From: Aporrectodea caliginosa
Taxonomy: Eukaryota; Annelida; Clitellata; Crassiclitellata; Lumbricidae
NCBI GenBank assembly: GCA_020284085.1
Contig: JACEVL010000463.1
Span: forward strand, 62,001 to 126,000
Length of the DNA: 64,000 nt
Reading direction: 5' to 3'
The notes under the pieces are model-generated. The model was not told the origin of the DNA, searched no databases, and was given only the letters and a program-made list of their open reading frames with translations. Position 1 is the first letter of the stretch, and each line of letters starts with the position of its first letter. Shown in pieces: positions 11,641-24,001 of the stretch. Both the position numbers and the translations under genes were made by a program.

Positions 11641-12535
11641 TTCCGAAATAAAATAAATATGCTCACCGTGAACAGTGCACACTTATAAATCTCGGTCCAT
11701 AATATTCATCAGCGTCTACTGAGAAGCGAGTGTGGATACCATTGGCGTCGAGAGCCAAATCGGGCCCCGGGGCAGACATCCATCAAGGCCCCTCGTTTTT
11801 ATAATTAAGCCCAAGTCTGGTGTAAGCCTGAAAAAACGCTATCAAACTACATTTAACGAATAATAATAAGGGTAATCATAATAATAACAGGGCTTTTTTA
11901 GTGTGCAGTTCTACACAAAAAGGGCAGGTCTAAATGAATTTGTACAGTAACAAGAATACACGGGTGGAATAAAGCACTAAGTACAAAAAAATCATATCGA
12001 GTAAAATTCCAATTTCAATATTGCCATGTTCATAATGCTCTTTCTAAATGAAAACTATTTTAATGATACGTATATATAGCCTCGAATGAAGGCTTTAAAA
12101 AGGTGTCTGATGGAGTGTGCATTGTCTTTTTTGGGGGGGGGGTCATATTTTAGCGACATCTTGTGGCGTAATCCAACAGAGAATCTGGAGTTCTGTTGGC
12201 GTAAATTAAGTCGAATAGTTACATCAGATTTGTTCACGGAAAACTGGTTTGCTGTTAGGCAGACAATGTCCGTTCAACGAGTCGGCTGTTATAATTGTTA
12301 CTCATTTATTAAGCGCCATTATCTAGTCACCAAGACTTAGTATCAATCGAGCAATTGTGAGTGAAGGAATTGCTAATTGTCCTTAAGCAATAACCATCTC
12401 AGGGGAGGACGACCAAAACAGTATACCCTCCGAGATACAAGGGAAGAGCTCTAGCCAACTGAATACCGTGTTCCACATATTTGTAGTGGGTTACCCATGT
12501 TTACCCTTGCCTGAATATCTTCAAACCTCAATGTT
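11641..12535. other. Unassigned sequence
   Basis: AT-rich, with small overlapping frames around 12055-12340 and no domain. Nothing supportable. Confidence 0.35.
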
Positions 12536-12539
12536 TATT

Positions 12540-13095
12540 GTTTGGTTAGTTGCTGTTTAACGACACTGTGTCATGACTAAGATATTGTTTAAAAGCGAAA
12601 ACGAACGTAAAGCGTTGTTATTCCTGAGGAAGGCACTAACATAATAATAACAGTTTCAGTTTAATGACGCTTTGTGATAACAACGCTCATTAGCGTCACC
12701 CTTCTCCTTCATCCAGGCTTGGGACTGGCACTACAAAAGTACGAGTAGTGGCAGAGTTTAGGCACTAATAATAATATACACAGCGTCTAACTTAGGCACT
12801 AACACACACAACTTCAGATCAAATATAGCATCAGGAAACAGCTTTTACAGGTGTCTTACCAGAGCGCTTTATTTAACTCATTGGCTAACATGTCCAATGT
12901 TTATATAGCATCAGTAGAAAGCTTTTTAAAGGTGTCTAAAAAGAGCGCTTCCACCAGTCGGCCACCTGATACGCTACAAGATCTGCTCAGTTGATGCTTA
13001 ACGATACGGTGTCATAACAAATATGACTAGCGTAGCCCTCCTCTTTCTCCAGGCTTGGGGCTGGCACTACAAGAGTACGAACAGTAGCGAAGTTG
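12540..13095 (-). repeat. Cluster of reversed GCCAGTCCC modules
   Basis: Copies at 12540-12580 (AACC-tail type), 12645-12750 and 12985-13095, each reading AACGACAC...ATCCAGGCTTGGGACTGGCAC or close. Two GGTGTCT(A/T)A...GAGCGCTT fragments lie between them. Confidence 0.7.
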
Positions 13096-13274
13096 ATTGA
13101 ACTACATGCAGTTATATTTAAACGGTTATGTTTTGCCAAGGTGACGTGAACCTATAAGGCTATACTTCTCTGTGCTTAACTCATGGTTTCCTCTTTAGCA
13201 TTTCCTTCAACCTGGGAAGCATAGTTTGTACAACCTTCAACTGCCAATCGTAATCTAGAAATTGCTTCAAGAAT

Positions 13275-13406
13275 TCCTACCCTATTATAATTATTATTTA
13301 TTATTATCTATTATTATTATTATTATTATTATTATTTTATTATTTTATTATTATTATATTATAATAAAAGTGTGTATATAAGTTTGTTGGCCTTATTATA
13401 ATTAAA

Positions 13407-13443
<37 letters not shown>

Positions 13444-13480
13444 TATTATTATTTTGCCCTGAGGTACAAAATGATCCTTC
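13275..13480. repeat. (ATT)n microsatellite with LINE-tail relic
   Basis: Imperfect ATT array ending at GCCCTGAGGTACAAAATG, which on the minus strand resembles the 3' terminus of the 48-49.5 kb LINE family. Confidence 0.7.
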
Positions 13481-13494
13481 AGGGACTTATGCAT

Positions 13495-13645
13495 AAATTA
13501 ATTCTAGATTTCTGTTCCCCTGCACCACCTAGCCAACTCAGCGATAATGAGTACACCGGCCGTACAATGTCGGTGGGAAAATGAGACGGCGAGGGGAGAG
13601 GACTGGCCGTCCGCCCTCATATGCTGAGGCTAAGAAAATGAAGTC
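13495..13645 (+). mobile_element. tRNA-Asp-derived SINE, headless copy
   Basis: The body (ATTTCTGTTCC, CTAGCCAACTCAGC, GTCGGTGGGAA, CCGCCCTCATATGC, GAAGTCGCT) matches the SINE at 16615. The tRNA-like head is absent, consistent with 5' truncation. Confidence 0.75.
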
Positions 13646-14031
13646 GCTGTCTATGTGCGTGAGTGTCGTTTAGTTATATTTGCTGGTTGCCTGCTTGCAT
13701 GGCTGAATGATTGTATGCATGTTTACCTATATGTTCCTGTATATGTCTCTATGAATCTGTTCTTGTGCATATTTGTCTGTCTGCATGTCCGTCTATCTGC
13801 CTGTGTGTCTGTACGTCCTTGAATCTTACTTACTAAATCATTGAATACGTGTCAGCTGCTGCATTCGTATGCGTGTCTATATCTGTCTATCTGTTTGTCT
13901 GCGTATCTGTCCATATGTCTGTTTGTCTGTCTATTTATCTGTCCATCTATTTATTTGTCTGTCTATATGTCTGTCTCTCTATCTGTTTAACTGTCTGTCT
14001 GTCTGTTTATCTGTCTGCCTGTATATCTACC

Positions 14032-14034
<3 letters not shown>

Positions 14035-14122
<88 letters not shown>
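14035..14122. repeat. (GT)n microsatellite, ~44 units
   Basis: An uninterrupted GT run preceded by 170 bp of TGTC/TCTG-rich low-complexity sequence. Confidence 0.97.
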
Positions 14123-14128
<6 letters not shown>

Positions 14129-14439
14129 CTTGTATCTGTGTCGTTGAAGCCTGGGCGGAGACAGGTATAGAGAAGCGGATGATTGATACGATATAGAAGA
14201 ATACGGACGAGGCTTTAAGAGGCTGTTGACCAGAGATGCATTGACTGCAGCGACCTCTGCAGAGGAGGAGGAGGATGAGGGCTGCTGAGGAGAGAGAGAC
14301 CAACAGATCAATAACCCTTCAGACTCAACCAATGACCACCAGCGTCAACAATATCGACAATGTCCAGTAGAATTATATTATAAGCAACTGATATATTTGT
14401 AGGATTTATAATTAAAATTATAATTACAGCTCTTATTGT

Positions 14440-14806
<367 letters not shown>

Positions 14807-15044
14807 GCTTCTATTACCGCACACAATTAAAAATCCAAGCACAGTCTTCCTTAAATATTTACGAATCCTGTTCTAATCTAATCTATTGCAATAAAAGTCT
14901 CATTTAATCTCTTTAAATCGTCTTAGCTCCTTCGACACATTTTCATCCTTCAGGCAAAGATCGATGATCACTTCTCACTGCTATTGCGCTGTGCAGCAAA
15001 TAAGGCATACATACACGCATAGCTATACATACAGAAAAATGGGC

Positions 15045-15465
15045 AGACACGTGTATGTATGTTTGTATGTATGTGTGCGGGTGCGGCTGTCTGTATGTAT
15101 ATATATGCATGTGTATGTGTGTATATTCACGTGTATATATATATATATACTGTATATATCTATGTGTGTGTGTAAATACATGTGTGCATGTGCATGCTGT
15201 ATATTCACGTGTATATATATATATATATGTGTGTGTGTATGTGTGTGTGTATGTGTGTGTTTATATGTGTAAGTGGATGTGTATATGTGTACCCTCTCCC
15301 ATTGTGTATATATGTGCGTATGTGTGTATATTTATGTGTATGTATGTGTGTATATTTGTATGTATAATTATATATGTTTATATGTGTCTGTAGTTGTTTA
15401 CGTGTGTGTAGTGTGTATGTATGCATATATTTGTCTATATGTTTGTGTGCGTATGTTTGTGTGAT
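15045..15465. repeat. (TATG)n/(TGTG)n low-complexity tract
   Basis: Degenerate TATG, TGTG and TATA repeats. The Cys/Tyr/Val-rich open frames over it are compositional artefacts. Confidence 0.9.
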
Positions 15466-16610
15466 AGGAATCGATGTGAAGGTGTCGTTGATTGCTGTTC
15501 CTCAGTATTTTTTCACCGCATGACAAAAGCCGTCGGAAATAATTGCTTCTATGCAATTGATTTCTGCAACACCCTCTCCCTCCGTCTCATTTCCTCTCCC
15601 ACTCCCTCTCCCATTCCCTCCCTTCGTGCATCCCTCTCTGTCCCCCTCTGCCTCCCTCTCTTTCTCTCCCTGGTTTCGCCACCTGGAGCCCCTGCACGTC
15701 GACAATCAAATAGCATTTTTGTGCAGTTAAAACTAGTTTTAGAATGTTCATTGTCATCCGATTTGGAATAATTCACTATGGCTTTTTAAGGGGTCGTTCT
15801 GTTATAAAAATTCATTTTAAAGCCCTGAATAATAATAGTAAAAGTAAATGTTACAATCAATTCTGGTTTAAATGGCCCATCTATGACTCTAATTATAAAG
15901 AAATTTACAGAAATTTAATAGGGAAAATTAATGTGATTATGTGAATGTGATAAATGATTTTTTAAATGACATTTATCGCATTATGATATCCAATTTCAAG
16001 AGGTGAGGATACGTCAATTGCTGTGTTGCATTGTCTAAATCAAGTACGTCAACAACTCGCTCTGTAGCCTATCATGATCAACTCCACGTAGGCCTACATC
16101 TACTATCATAGGCCTAATAGTACTAGCAACGATATTGTCAAATTGATTTGCTGCATCATTCGCTTTTGATGAAATTGAAAATGCAAGGCTTTGAAGGATT
16201 GTTTGTCTCTCGTTTGCATTCCTGACTTTCACCAATCTTTCTTTCCTTTATTGAGCTCCAGATTTCTGATGGTAATTCATCTTCTAATTCGTTATCAACT
16301 TAATGGAATTATATGTGACGCCACAGTCACGCCAGGGCTCAAAACCCGTCGCTTGTCGCTTCCTAGATATTGAGCTAGAAGCTGAAATAGGAGAGACGGG
16401 TCAAAAATATTGAGCATTCTTCAAATCAGCAGTTGCCTATGAATTTGCCATTATTTGCAAAGTAGTAATCCGATTTTGATGCCGTTTGCTTTATTCCATA
16501 TAGAATACAGCCCTTTATTGCCCAGCAAGATTGTGGTATAATCAAGTAGGCCTAATGTTTGCTGAGGACTTTCATAAAACGAATATTCAGAAATTTGTTT
16601 TTCGGTTTTC
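15466..16610. other. Unassigned sequence with a CT-rich stretch
   Basis: A pyrimidine-rich run (15570-15675) and AT-rich DNA. No gene structure recognised. Confidence 0.35.
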
Positions 16611-16614
16611 TCAC

Positions 16615-16915
16615 TATATTAGGCCATATATAGTCTAGTGGTTAGCGCGCTGGACTGTCAACCAAGAGGTCGGGGTTCAAATCCCCGCCAGGACAGAAAA
16701 ATTTGGTTCGAGATTTCTGTTCCAAGAGCACCCCCTAGCCAACTCAGCTATGATGAGTAAACTGACCGTACACTGTCGGTGGGAAGATGAGACAGTGAGG
16801 GAGAGGACTGGCCACCCGCCCTCATATGCCGAGGCTAAGAAAATGAAGTCGCTAACACTTCATACCCATGGCTGCCTCAGGGCTAGCTTAAGAAACTGCT
16901 CTTCTTCTTCTTCTT
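16615..16915 (+). mobile_element. tRNA-Asp-derived SINE, near full length
   Basis: The head has A box TAGTCTAGTGG (16631-16641), a GTC anticodon position (16657-16659) and B box GGTTCAAATCC (16674-16684). The T arm pairs, but the acceptor stem does not and the anticodon stem is imperfect. A 200-bp body shared with 13495-13645 follows, ending in (CTT)n. SINEs of this build depend on a partner LINE for movement. Confidence 0.85.
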
Positions 16916-16919
16916 AGGC

Positions 16920-17945
16920 CTATATATTAATAAAAGAATCAACCAGCATGTTATAACTTCAGTTTGAAAAAAGATATTTTCATTCTGTAAAAACTTTTTA
17001 ATTAATCTACTTCGAAATACGGTCGGGCTTCGACACCTTTAAATAGCTTTCAACCGATGCTATTTATGTTTGTTTATATTTTGTACAGCTTACGTTATAA
17101 TATATTCGAAAACTTTGTCGTCAACATTTTTGTGTAAAATAACATCAAACTTTGATGTCATATGCCTACGTGTGGACTTTAGTCTTAAACCTTAGGAGAA
17201 ACTTTTAAAATAAAATAATAAGTTCGAAAATAATCAAAATTGAAATAATTTTCTGGAGCTACAAAAACGAAATGTATGACAATATTTTAGAATTAGTTGC
17301 AATCAATCAATGAAATTTGTCGTTTATCAAAATTAGTTGATAACAACGCAACAGCCTAGTAAATGCTGCAAAGAATAAATGCCACTAGCAAATTTCTGCA
17401 CGATCAAAGGCCATGTTTGTTGAAAATGAATTATTTAATTCTTTAATTATTTAACAATTATGCTCAAAACGTCAGAGAAAATTTCCCCAAAATAGTGACG
17501 GAGGCCTTTGAAACGTGGTATTTGAAAGCGATTATGACATTGCATATGAAGACGAACAGCCGCAGAAAGCGTCAAAGAAAAAACGTAGCCTGCTTTGTTT
17601 GACAAAACTGCCAAGAATGACTTCATATTGAGAGGCCTGATTGTTGGCAACTTAAACGTCGTATGACAAAAACGGCTTCAAGTTCAACTTTGTTTTTGCA
17701 CATTATAGGCTAAACACCACCAGAGTTTCAGACTTCGAAGTTCAGAACGGCCCCAAAATGTTTGCGCATAGGGCCCCGTGTAAACTGAACCGATGCTATT
17801 TATTTGATACTACGTTATAATAATTCGGCATCAAGTTGATCGAATTTCTTGTGTGGGGTAATTGTTGCAGAATATTGTTTAATTTGCATCAAACCATTTT
17901 ATCACAATAGTTATCATAAACAATGTCAACTATATAACTTTATAA
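16920..17945. other. AT-rich, unassigned
   Basis: One GACACCTTTAAATAGC module at 17035. Otherwise nothing recognised. Confidence 0.35.
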
Positions 17946-17949
17946 TTAT

Positions 17950-18505
17950 TATGGCTGGTCTTGATAATTTAATCAATTAATCTCCAAAAATTAACTTCGA
18001 TTAATCGATTAAATTTGATTAATTTGGTATCTGTTACGTAAAGTATGAAAAACTGTTAAGAATGTAGTCACGGAGTCAGTAGCTAGTTTCATTCAACAAA
18101 AAACTTTAATAATTTCACATGGTGAAGGTGATACGTCAGCGATGTGTTTGGACCATGCACGGTAAGCGAACTGTTTATTGTAATGAAGACAGTTAATTTG
18201 GTATCCATCTTCGACATTTACATCAGCATTTACATTAAATGCAAAATGATCGCTTAATTTTCCACTCAAACGTGTCACATTATCATTGTTTGCCATATTG
18301 TTTACTCCTATTATTGTTAGACACCTTTAACTCACGTTCATCCCGTTCTATAAAGCATGAAATTTAGTTCGAATTATCAATTACCATTTCAAGCTCGTCA
18401 TGAAAAAAGTAAGAAAATTAATCGAACAACCCAGAATTAATTGATTAACATTTTTAACGATTAATCGATTAATTAATCGTTAAAATCTGCAGCTCTAATT
18501 CATAC
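17950..18505 (-). mobile_element. hAT-like remnant with BED-finger-like exon
   Basis: Ends are rich in ATTAATCGATTAAT. The right end reads, on minus, TAGAGCTGCAGATTTTAACG, close to a common hAT terminus. An inner minus-strand frame (18093-18296) has NADVNVEDGYQINCLHYNKQFAY, reminiscent of a BED zinc finger. The left end is degraded and I find no clean TSD. Confidence 0.5.
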
Positions 18506-18619
18506 TGTTAAACAATTAATATTATTAGTGTCATTATAGAGTTCTATTTTGACAACTTTAAATGATCTCTTTCGGATAATATAAATTTATCGATTTTATT
18601 TGCATTGTATGCATAACTA

Positions 18620-18860
18620 GTGCCAGTCCGAAACATGGATAAAGGAGAAGGGCAACGCTAATCATCTTTCTTATGACACAGTGTCGTTTAACAGCAACTA
18701 ACCAAACCAATTGACTGCAATTTAAAAATCCAAGGTTAAGGTTGGATCGACGTCAACGGACCAGACCGTCAAAGGATGTCGTTAAACACTCGAAACTATA
18801 GCATGATTTTACCTTCTTTTACGACACCTTTTAATAGTTTTCTCACAACGCTATAATTAT
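18620..18860 (+). repeat. GCCAGTCC-type module (AACC tail) followed by I-LINE-tail-like module
   Basis: GCCAGTCCGAAACATGG...CAGTGTCGTTTAACAGCAACTAACCAAACCAA at 18622-18712. GACGTCAACGG...GATGTCGTTAAAC and ACACCTTTTAATAG then follow to 18840. Confidence 0.65.
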
Positions 18861-19079
18861 ATTCGACATATTTTTAAATCACTTTCTTTTGTGTTGATGG
18901 TCGCGGATCCTGCTTCATAGTCACTTACTCCAACTTTATGCAAAATTATGAAGAAGATGATTATAAACTGATTACAGTGGTAACTGAACATAACAAAATT
19001 CTTAGTAAATATCAAACAGGAGATAGGAATTACAAAAGTACTAGAGATCAAATTTATTACACTTCGAGTTTATATCTAG

Positions 19080-19565
19080 GCTATAAAAATTAAAGAAGAA
19101 ATAAACACGGTTTAGCCACATGAATAGATTTCGAAAAAGTTTATGATATGCTCAATGTTTCTACAGTTTTCGGTAAATTACCCCGGTACACCAAATTTGA
19201 ATAACGGGATATATGTCTCATTGGATATCTAAGTTTTGTAATAATAATAGTAATAATAGAACATTTCTCGTTAAATAGGGGGTCGAATTCTCGGAGAAAT
19301 TCTCTTTAGGAAAGAAACACAACAGTGGTCTATTATTTCGCCAATGTTATTTCTTTTAATGATAAATAAATTGGATCCTGGTATGGATAACATAGAGCTG
19401 TCATTGTTTGCTGATGACAGTGCTATCTTCTATGCCATCCGAAACCTAAACTGAATTCAGGACAGAATTCAGAAAGGGCATTAGATAAAAATAAGTGACT
19501 TCAGGGTGCAGTGAGAATGACCTAAAATTTACTTGATGAACTGCAAAATATAAGATTGTTGTTGT
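19080..19565 (+). pseudogene. I-like LINE reverse-transcriptase fragment, decayed
   Basis: Broken frames encode DFEKVYDMLNV-like palm sequence. A better stretch, IISPMLFLLMINKLDPGMDNIELSLFADDSA, carries the FADD catalytic box of reverse transcriptase. Several frameshifts and an ATA-rich insertion make it non-functional. It belongs to the same broad group as the element at 6265-7865 but covers the region missing there. Confidence 0.65.
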
Positions 19566-19569
19566 CTAT

Positions 19570-20090
19570 CCCTGTTCTCGTCCGTTGTCGACTAGCCTAC
19601 TTGATTGGACAACGGCAAGGACTTCTACTAGTATTTGGTGGCGAGCGATTCTAAGAGTTCGGCGGCTAATCTTCGGGGGGCATAGACCTTTTCTAGCATG
19701 TGGGTGTTCGATTGTATCTTATGGAGAAACCGATACGTCTTGTTATAGGCCCTATTCTTGTATATAAGTAATGAGTTTTGTACTACAACGTATTTACATA
19801 ATATGTAATGGGAGTATTACTGCGAAATATTGTTTAAGTTGCATCAAACCATTTTATCACAATAGGCCTATGTGTGTCACAGACAGTGTGAACTATAATA
19901 CTTTCTATCGTTAAGGAATTCATGTTAGTGACATTGTAGATTTCTGTCTTGACACCTCTAAATGTCAAACTCCATCACTACCCTAGCTGCGGTAGTGCCA
20001 GTCCCAAGCCTGGAGATAGGATGAGGGCGACGTTAGATCTCCGTCAACTGTCCTGCAGGCAGTCGACAGATGCTGTTAAATACGGGCAAC
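19570..20090. other. Unassigned; partial dispersed module near 19990
   Basis: GTAGTGCCAGTCCCAAGCC at 19994 starts a truncated + copy of the dispersed module. No gene. Confidence 0.4.
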
Positions 20091-20092
20091 TA

Positions 20093-20093
20093 C

Positions 20094-20190
<97 letters not shown>

Positions 20191-20312
20191 GAATGAATCA
20201 ATGAATCAATGAATCAATGAATCAATGAATCAATGAATCAATGAATCAATGAATCAATGAATCAATGAATCAATCAACCAACCAATCAATCAATCAATAA
20301 ATCAATCAATTT
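20093..20312. repeat. (AATC)n/(AATG AATC)n microsatellite
   Basis: About 95 bp of pure CAAT repeats, then an alternating AATGAATC higher-order form. Confidence 0.95.
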
Positions 20313-21325
20313 TCTTTATTACTTCAAACATTAATTGGAAGAAATTGAAATTATTTTCATTGTTTTTAGACGTACAGGTATCATGTCACTGCCAAGACAA
20401 TAAACAAAAAGTCTACTTTATGACTGTAGGCTACAAGACCTTGTGAAAATAATGCTTAAATGTCGCTATCTAAATCTCTTTTACATTACTAAAAACAGTT
20501 GTAGCACTCGTTAATGTCCTCTGGCCCACAAGATTCGTGACACCATATCGTGCACTTATTGCATTTAAGCCATTCTTCACCATGACCGTTTTGCCCCGTC
20601 CGTTTTGCCCCATAACAGTGCCACAGATAATATCAGAGATACCGCTAAACCTTTCAATTTTCGCTCATTAATAGTTAATAAAATTCAACTGATTTCACAA
20701 CTCCTTTCAAACAACGCTTTCATTTTTCAATGGAACTTTCACATCAAATAACAAATAAATCTTTTAAAAATTATGGTAAGAAATTAACGAAGACATGTGT
20801 AAAAACATTTTTACTTCGTCAAAAATAGCGATTCGATATTAGAACCGTTCATTCGTGAATCGTGACCAAAACGTTGCCTGGGCATATGTAAATTAAGTCT
20901 GCAGAGGTGTGCACCGAATTAAAATTATTTCTAACGAATTTATGGGAGTGACCTTCTTGCCCCGTATGGCCCTTTTGCCCCGTGTAATCATATCAAAAAT
21001 ACGCTAAACAAACGCTCAGGATGAATTAATGAAACATCGAGCGAATGAAAAATGAATGAGTGAATTCTGCGTCTTAAGTGTCGAACAAACCGAAGATTAG
21101 ACTGTGTAAACTGTCAACTTTGGAAGTCTTAATAGCGCACAATTAAGGCTTCCAAAAGCGCTGGCGGCTGTTGGGATCCGCGCCAGACGCATTATCGCGG
21201 GAGCGAGAGTTCAGTCAGGTTGACTTGATAGGTTAATTGCTTTCGGCACACTTGTCAGTCCCCCGTGCCAACAATTCAAAACTTTGCACCCTTTAAAATT
21301 TCAAATAAAAAAAAAAAATTCCTGT
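20313..21325. other. Unassigned, with repeated TTTTGCCCCGT words
   Basis: The words TTTTGCCCC or TTGCCCCGT occur at about 20589-20615 and 20957-20985. No coding frame, TIR or TSD found. Confidence 0.35.
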
Positions 21326-21334
21326 GTACGCTCA

Positions 21335-21590
21335 TGGTACGATGCGGGCGCGCCGTGCCTTTTCATGTATTGGACCTTCGCACTGGAACAGCCTTCCATT
21401 AACAATTCGTAACATTGCACCGCAGGCAGCTCAGGAAACATTTTCGAAACTTCTTAAGTCGCATCTGTTTAGATCTGTTGGGTAGTCACGTTTAGCGCCT
21501 TCGTGAGTTTCTTGTAAGGCGCTATATAAATGGCCATATACATAGGCTACATGCATACATACATACATACATACATACATACATCATCAT
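21335..21590 (+). mobile_element. CR1/L2-like LINE 3' end with (CATA)n tail
   Basis: Encodes RARRAFSCIGPSHWNSLPL and SHLFRSVG-stop, the usual last residues. The tail hairpin GGCGCTATATAAATGG follows, then (CATA)n. A second LINE lies inside that CATA tract. Confidence 0.8.
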
Positions 21591-21688
21591 CATATATTCG
21601 TTTAATGTGTTAACAACAGACATAACGCTGTAGGTGTACATAGAAAATAAAATACATCTAGATATTAATAGTAAGAATTAATAATAGC

Positions 21689-23272
21689 TTAGTAAGAGTT
21701 CAGGAATAACATACGAGATATAAAATTTCGTGAGTCCTTGTCAGGAAGGTTAAAGTTATGTGGTCTGACCCTAAGAAAATAGGGCGTAAAATGTTGATTA
21801 GGAAACATGCATCTGAGAGAATGATTCTCATTTAAGAGGACAGCCTTAAAGAGTGAAGTGTCTGCGTTATAAGCAAGAACATTCATAGAAGGAGAATCTG
21901 ACTGAATAAAACCAGAGCGTTTTAATCTGTTGTTCAGATGTTCAATGCGGGATTTGTCCTTTTCGCTCGCCAGACCCCACCAGGCGGGAGAAGCATACAT
22001 TGTTCTGGCTATGATGGTGGCGCGGGTGATCAGTTGTAGAGAATCTTCAGATGCACCATGATTTTTGAGTGTTTTAAGGGCGAAGATTGAAGCAGAGCCA
22101 CTTTTGACGACTTTGTTGATGTGTTCCGTGACAGAAAGTTTCTCATCGATGGTGACGCCTAGGGCTTTTATTGAGGTAGAGCGAGGAATACCGGTGATTG
22201 AGGGTTTGTTGGAGAGTGAAGATTGGTTATGCTTGATCACTGCCATTTCACGGGTTTTGGAAGAGTTTATTTTTAGGTTCTTTTCCTCTGACCAGTTGTG
22301 GATATGTTGAAGTTCTGTTTCTGCGGTGTGAAGGGAGTTTGATCCGATGAAGAGGTAAGAGTCGTCAGCGTATTTGGAGAGACGATTTTGAGGATGGATG
22401 GGATGGAGGTCAGATATGCCAACAATGAAACCAGTTGGGCCGAATACTGAGCCTTGGATGACACTGGCGTTGATTGAAATTACTCTGGATTTTTGACCTT
22501 TGTAGATGGTGTAATGCTTTCTTCCGTGTAGGTAGTTGATTATCCAGTTGTAGATGTAGTCCGGAAGGGAGAGGGATGCTAGTAATTGGGTTATTGCAGA
22601 GTGACTGATAGAGTCAAAAGCTTTAGAAAAGTCCATTGATATTATTACAACATGGTCGTTGGTTTTAAGAAGGTCAGTGGCATGCTGTATGATGGAAATG
22701 ATTGCAGCGGTGGTAGAACCGGTGGGCTTGAAGGCATACTGATCATGAAGGGATATGTGTTTAGGCAGATGTTCAAAGCTGGGATAGATATAAGCGTGAA
22801 CAACAATGCGTTCAACGAGTCTAGATAGTACTGGAAGGACCGAGATTGGACGGAAATCTGATGGTTGGGATGGGTGGGGAGTTTTAGGCTTTGGGTAGAT
22901 TATGGCAGTTTTCCATTGGTTAGGAACAAAGGAAAGTGTTAATGATTGGGAAATTAGAGTTGTTAGTATTCCAGAGTAGCCGGGGGCCGTTAGTCTTAGA
23001 AACCAGGCTGGGAGACCGTCATCACCAACTGCAGTGTGTTTGAGATGATCAAGTAGATGAAAGATTAAACTTTCGGTAATGTCGATCTGCTCTGGGGGAG
23101 CGGTGGACTTGAGGAGAGGTGCAGAGTAATTGGGATCATGAGAAGCGTTGGCGAAATAGTTGTTGAGATCATCGGCACTGAGTGAAGAAGGGAGGTCGTC
23201 ATGGTTGGTTTTCTTTGTAATTTGGTTGACTTGTTTCCAAAGTGATTCAGTGATGATCAAACATACATACAT
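21689..23272 (-). CDS. CR1-like LINE reverse transcriptase, open frame of 527 codons (5' truncated)
   Basis: A long uninterrupted reverse transcriptase for a non-LTR element, which would copy its own RNA into nicked chromosomal DNA. Visible motifs in order: DDGLPAWFL near residue 78, DFRPISVLPVLSRLVERIV, the palm aspartate in SMDFSKAFDSISH, VIQGSVFGPTGF, and the catalytic KYADDSYLF. The thumb and C-terminal region AWWGLASEKDKSRIEHLNNRLKR follow. The Met at the start lies inside a CATA microsatellite, so the true N-terminus and the upstream endonuclease are missing. The absence of stops suggests recent insertion. Minus-strand 3' sequence to about 21590 is its UTR, ending ATGATGATG then TATG repeats. 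Confidence 0.88.
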   Translation of the reverse strand: MYVCLIITESLWKQVNQITKKTNHDDLPSSLSADDLNNYFANASHDPNYSAPLLKSTAPPEQIDITESLIFHLLDHLKHTAVGDDGLPAWFLRLTAPGYSGILTTLISQSLTLSFVPNQWKTAIIYPKPKTPHPSQPSDFRPISVLPVLSRLVERIVVHAYIYPSFEHLPKHISLHDQYAFKPTGSTTAAIISIIQHATDLLKTNDHVVIISMDFSKAFDSISHSAITQLLASLSLPDYIYNWIINYLHGRKHYTIYKGQKSRVISINASVIQGSVFGPTGFIVGISDLHPIHPQNRLSKYADDSYLFIGSNSLHTAETELQHIHNWSEEKNLKINSSKTREMAVIKHNQSSLSNKPSITGIPRSTSIKALGVTIDEKLSVTEHINKVVKSGSASIFALKTLKNHGASEDSLQLITRATIIARTMYASPAWWGLASEKDKSRIEHLNNRLKRSGFIQSDSPSMNVLAYNADTSLFKAVLLNENHSLRCMFPNQHFTPYFLRVRPHNFNLPDKDSRNFISRMLFLNSY

Positions 23273-23289
23273 ACATACATACGATGTTC

Positions 23290-23880
23290 AGTCATTGGTG
23301 ACTTTATTTTCTTTTTGAACATGATTTGTTTACAAATGACCCTGTTATCAGAGGTGCCCGCAAGTTTAAAAAATTGGATGCACACGTGCTGTAAGGGCCT
23401 ATCCTCCTTTCCCCTCCCGTGCCCTCTTCGCCACTCGTAGCCTATGTTCATTTTCGGCGTCTTGCGCTTGCAACAAAAATGTCGATGTTTACTGAAGACT
23501 CCGCGGTTGAAATTTTCTCAAAGAACGCTGTGATGCAAAGTTGTTGTTTAAGTTGATATTTCTCGCGAATATCGTGTTTTTTTTCTTGTCAGCCATGGCT
23601 CATTATCGACATTGTCACCAAGAACACTGTGATAACAATATGGCCGCTTGCCCGCTTTGCTACAAGGCTATAGATATAGGCCTAAGTAAGAAATTGAAAT
23701 AGCTGCCATAGATTTCAATTTAGATAAGATCTAATCCTTTAGCATGCCGTATTGTCGTTTAACTCATTTAACTCCAGACTCATTTATACTAGCTCCTTCT
23801 CAGGCTTCTTGTCCTTTAGCCAACGTTTACAGGCGCCTCACATTCATACTTACTGAGCTTCTTGCGTAATGAAAGATATA
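23290..23880. other. Unassigned sequence
   Basis: No gene or repeat recognised beyond TAGGCCTA words. Confidence 0.35.
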
Positions 23881-23911
23881 TATACATAGGCCTATATATA
23901 TATATATAGGC

Positions 23912-23963
<52 letters not shown>

Positions 23964-24001
23964 TCATCATCATCATCATCATCACGTCTCGCATATATAT
24001 A
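23881..24001. repeat. (TA)n and (ATC)n microsatellites
   Basis: TA runs with embedded TAGGCCTA palindromes, then eight ATC units, flanking the 5' side of an RTE fragment. Confidence 0.9.

Noticed and set aside
13849..14332. Open frames rich in Cys/Val or Thr/His
   Set aside because: They are translations of the (GT)n and TGTC-type repeats in different frames.
16624..16696. tRNA-Asp (GTC) gene
   Set aside because: A box, B box, anticodon position and T arm are present, but the acceptor stem does not pair, the anticodon stem is imperfect and a SINE body with a second copy follows.
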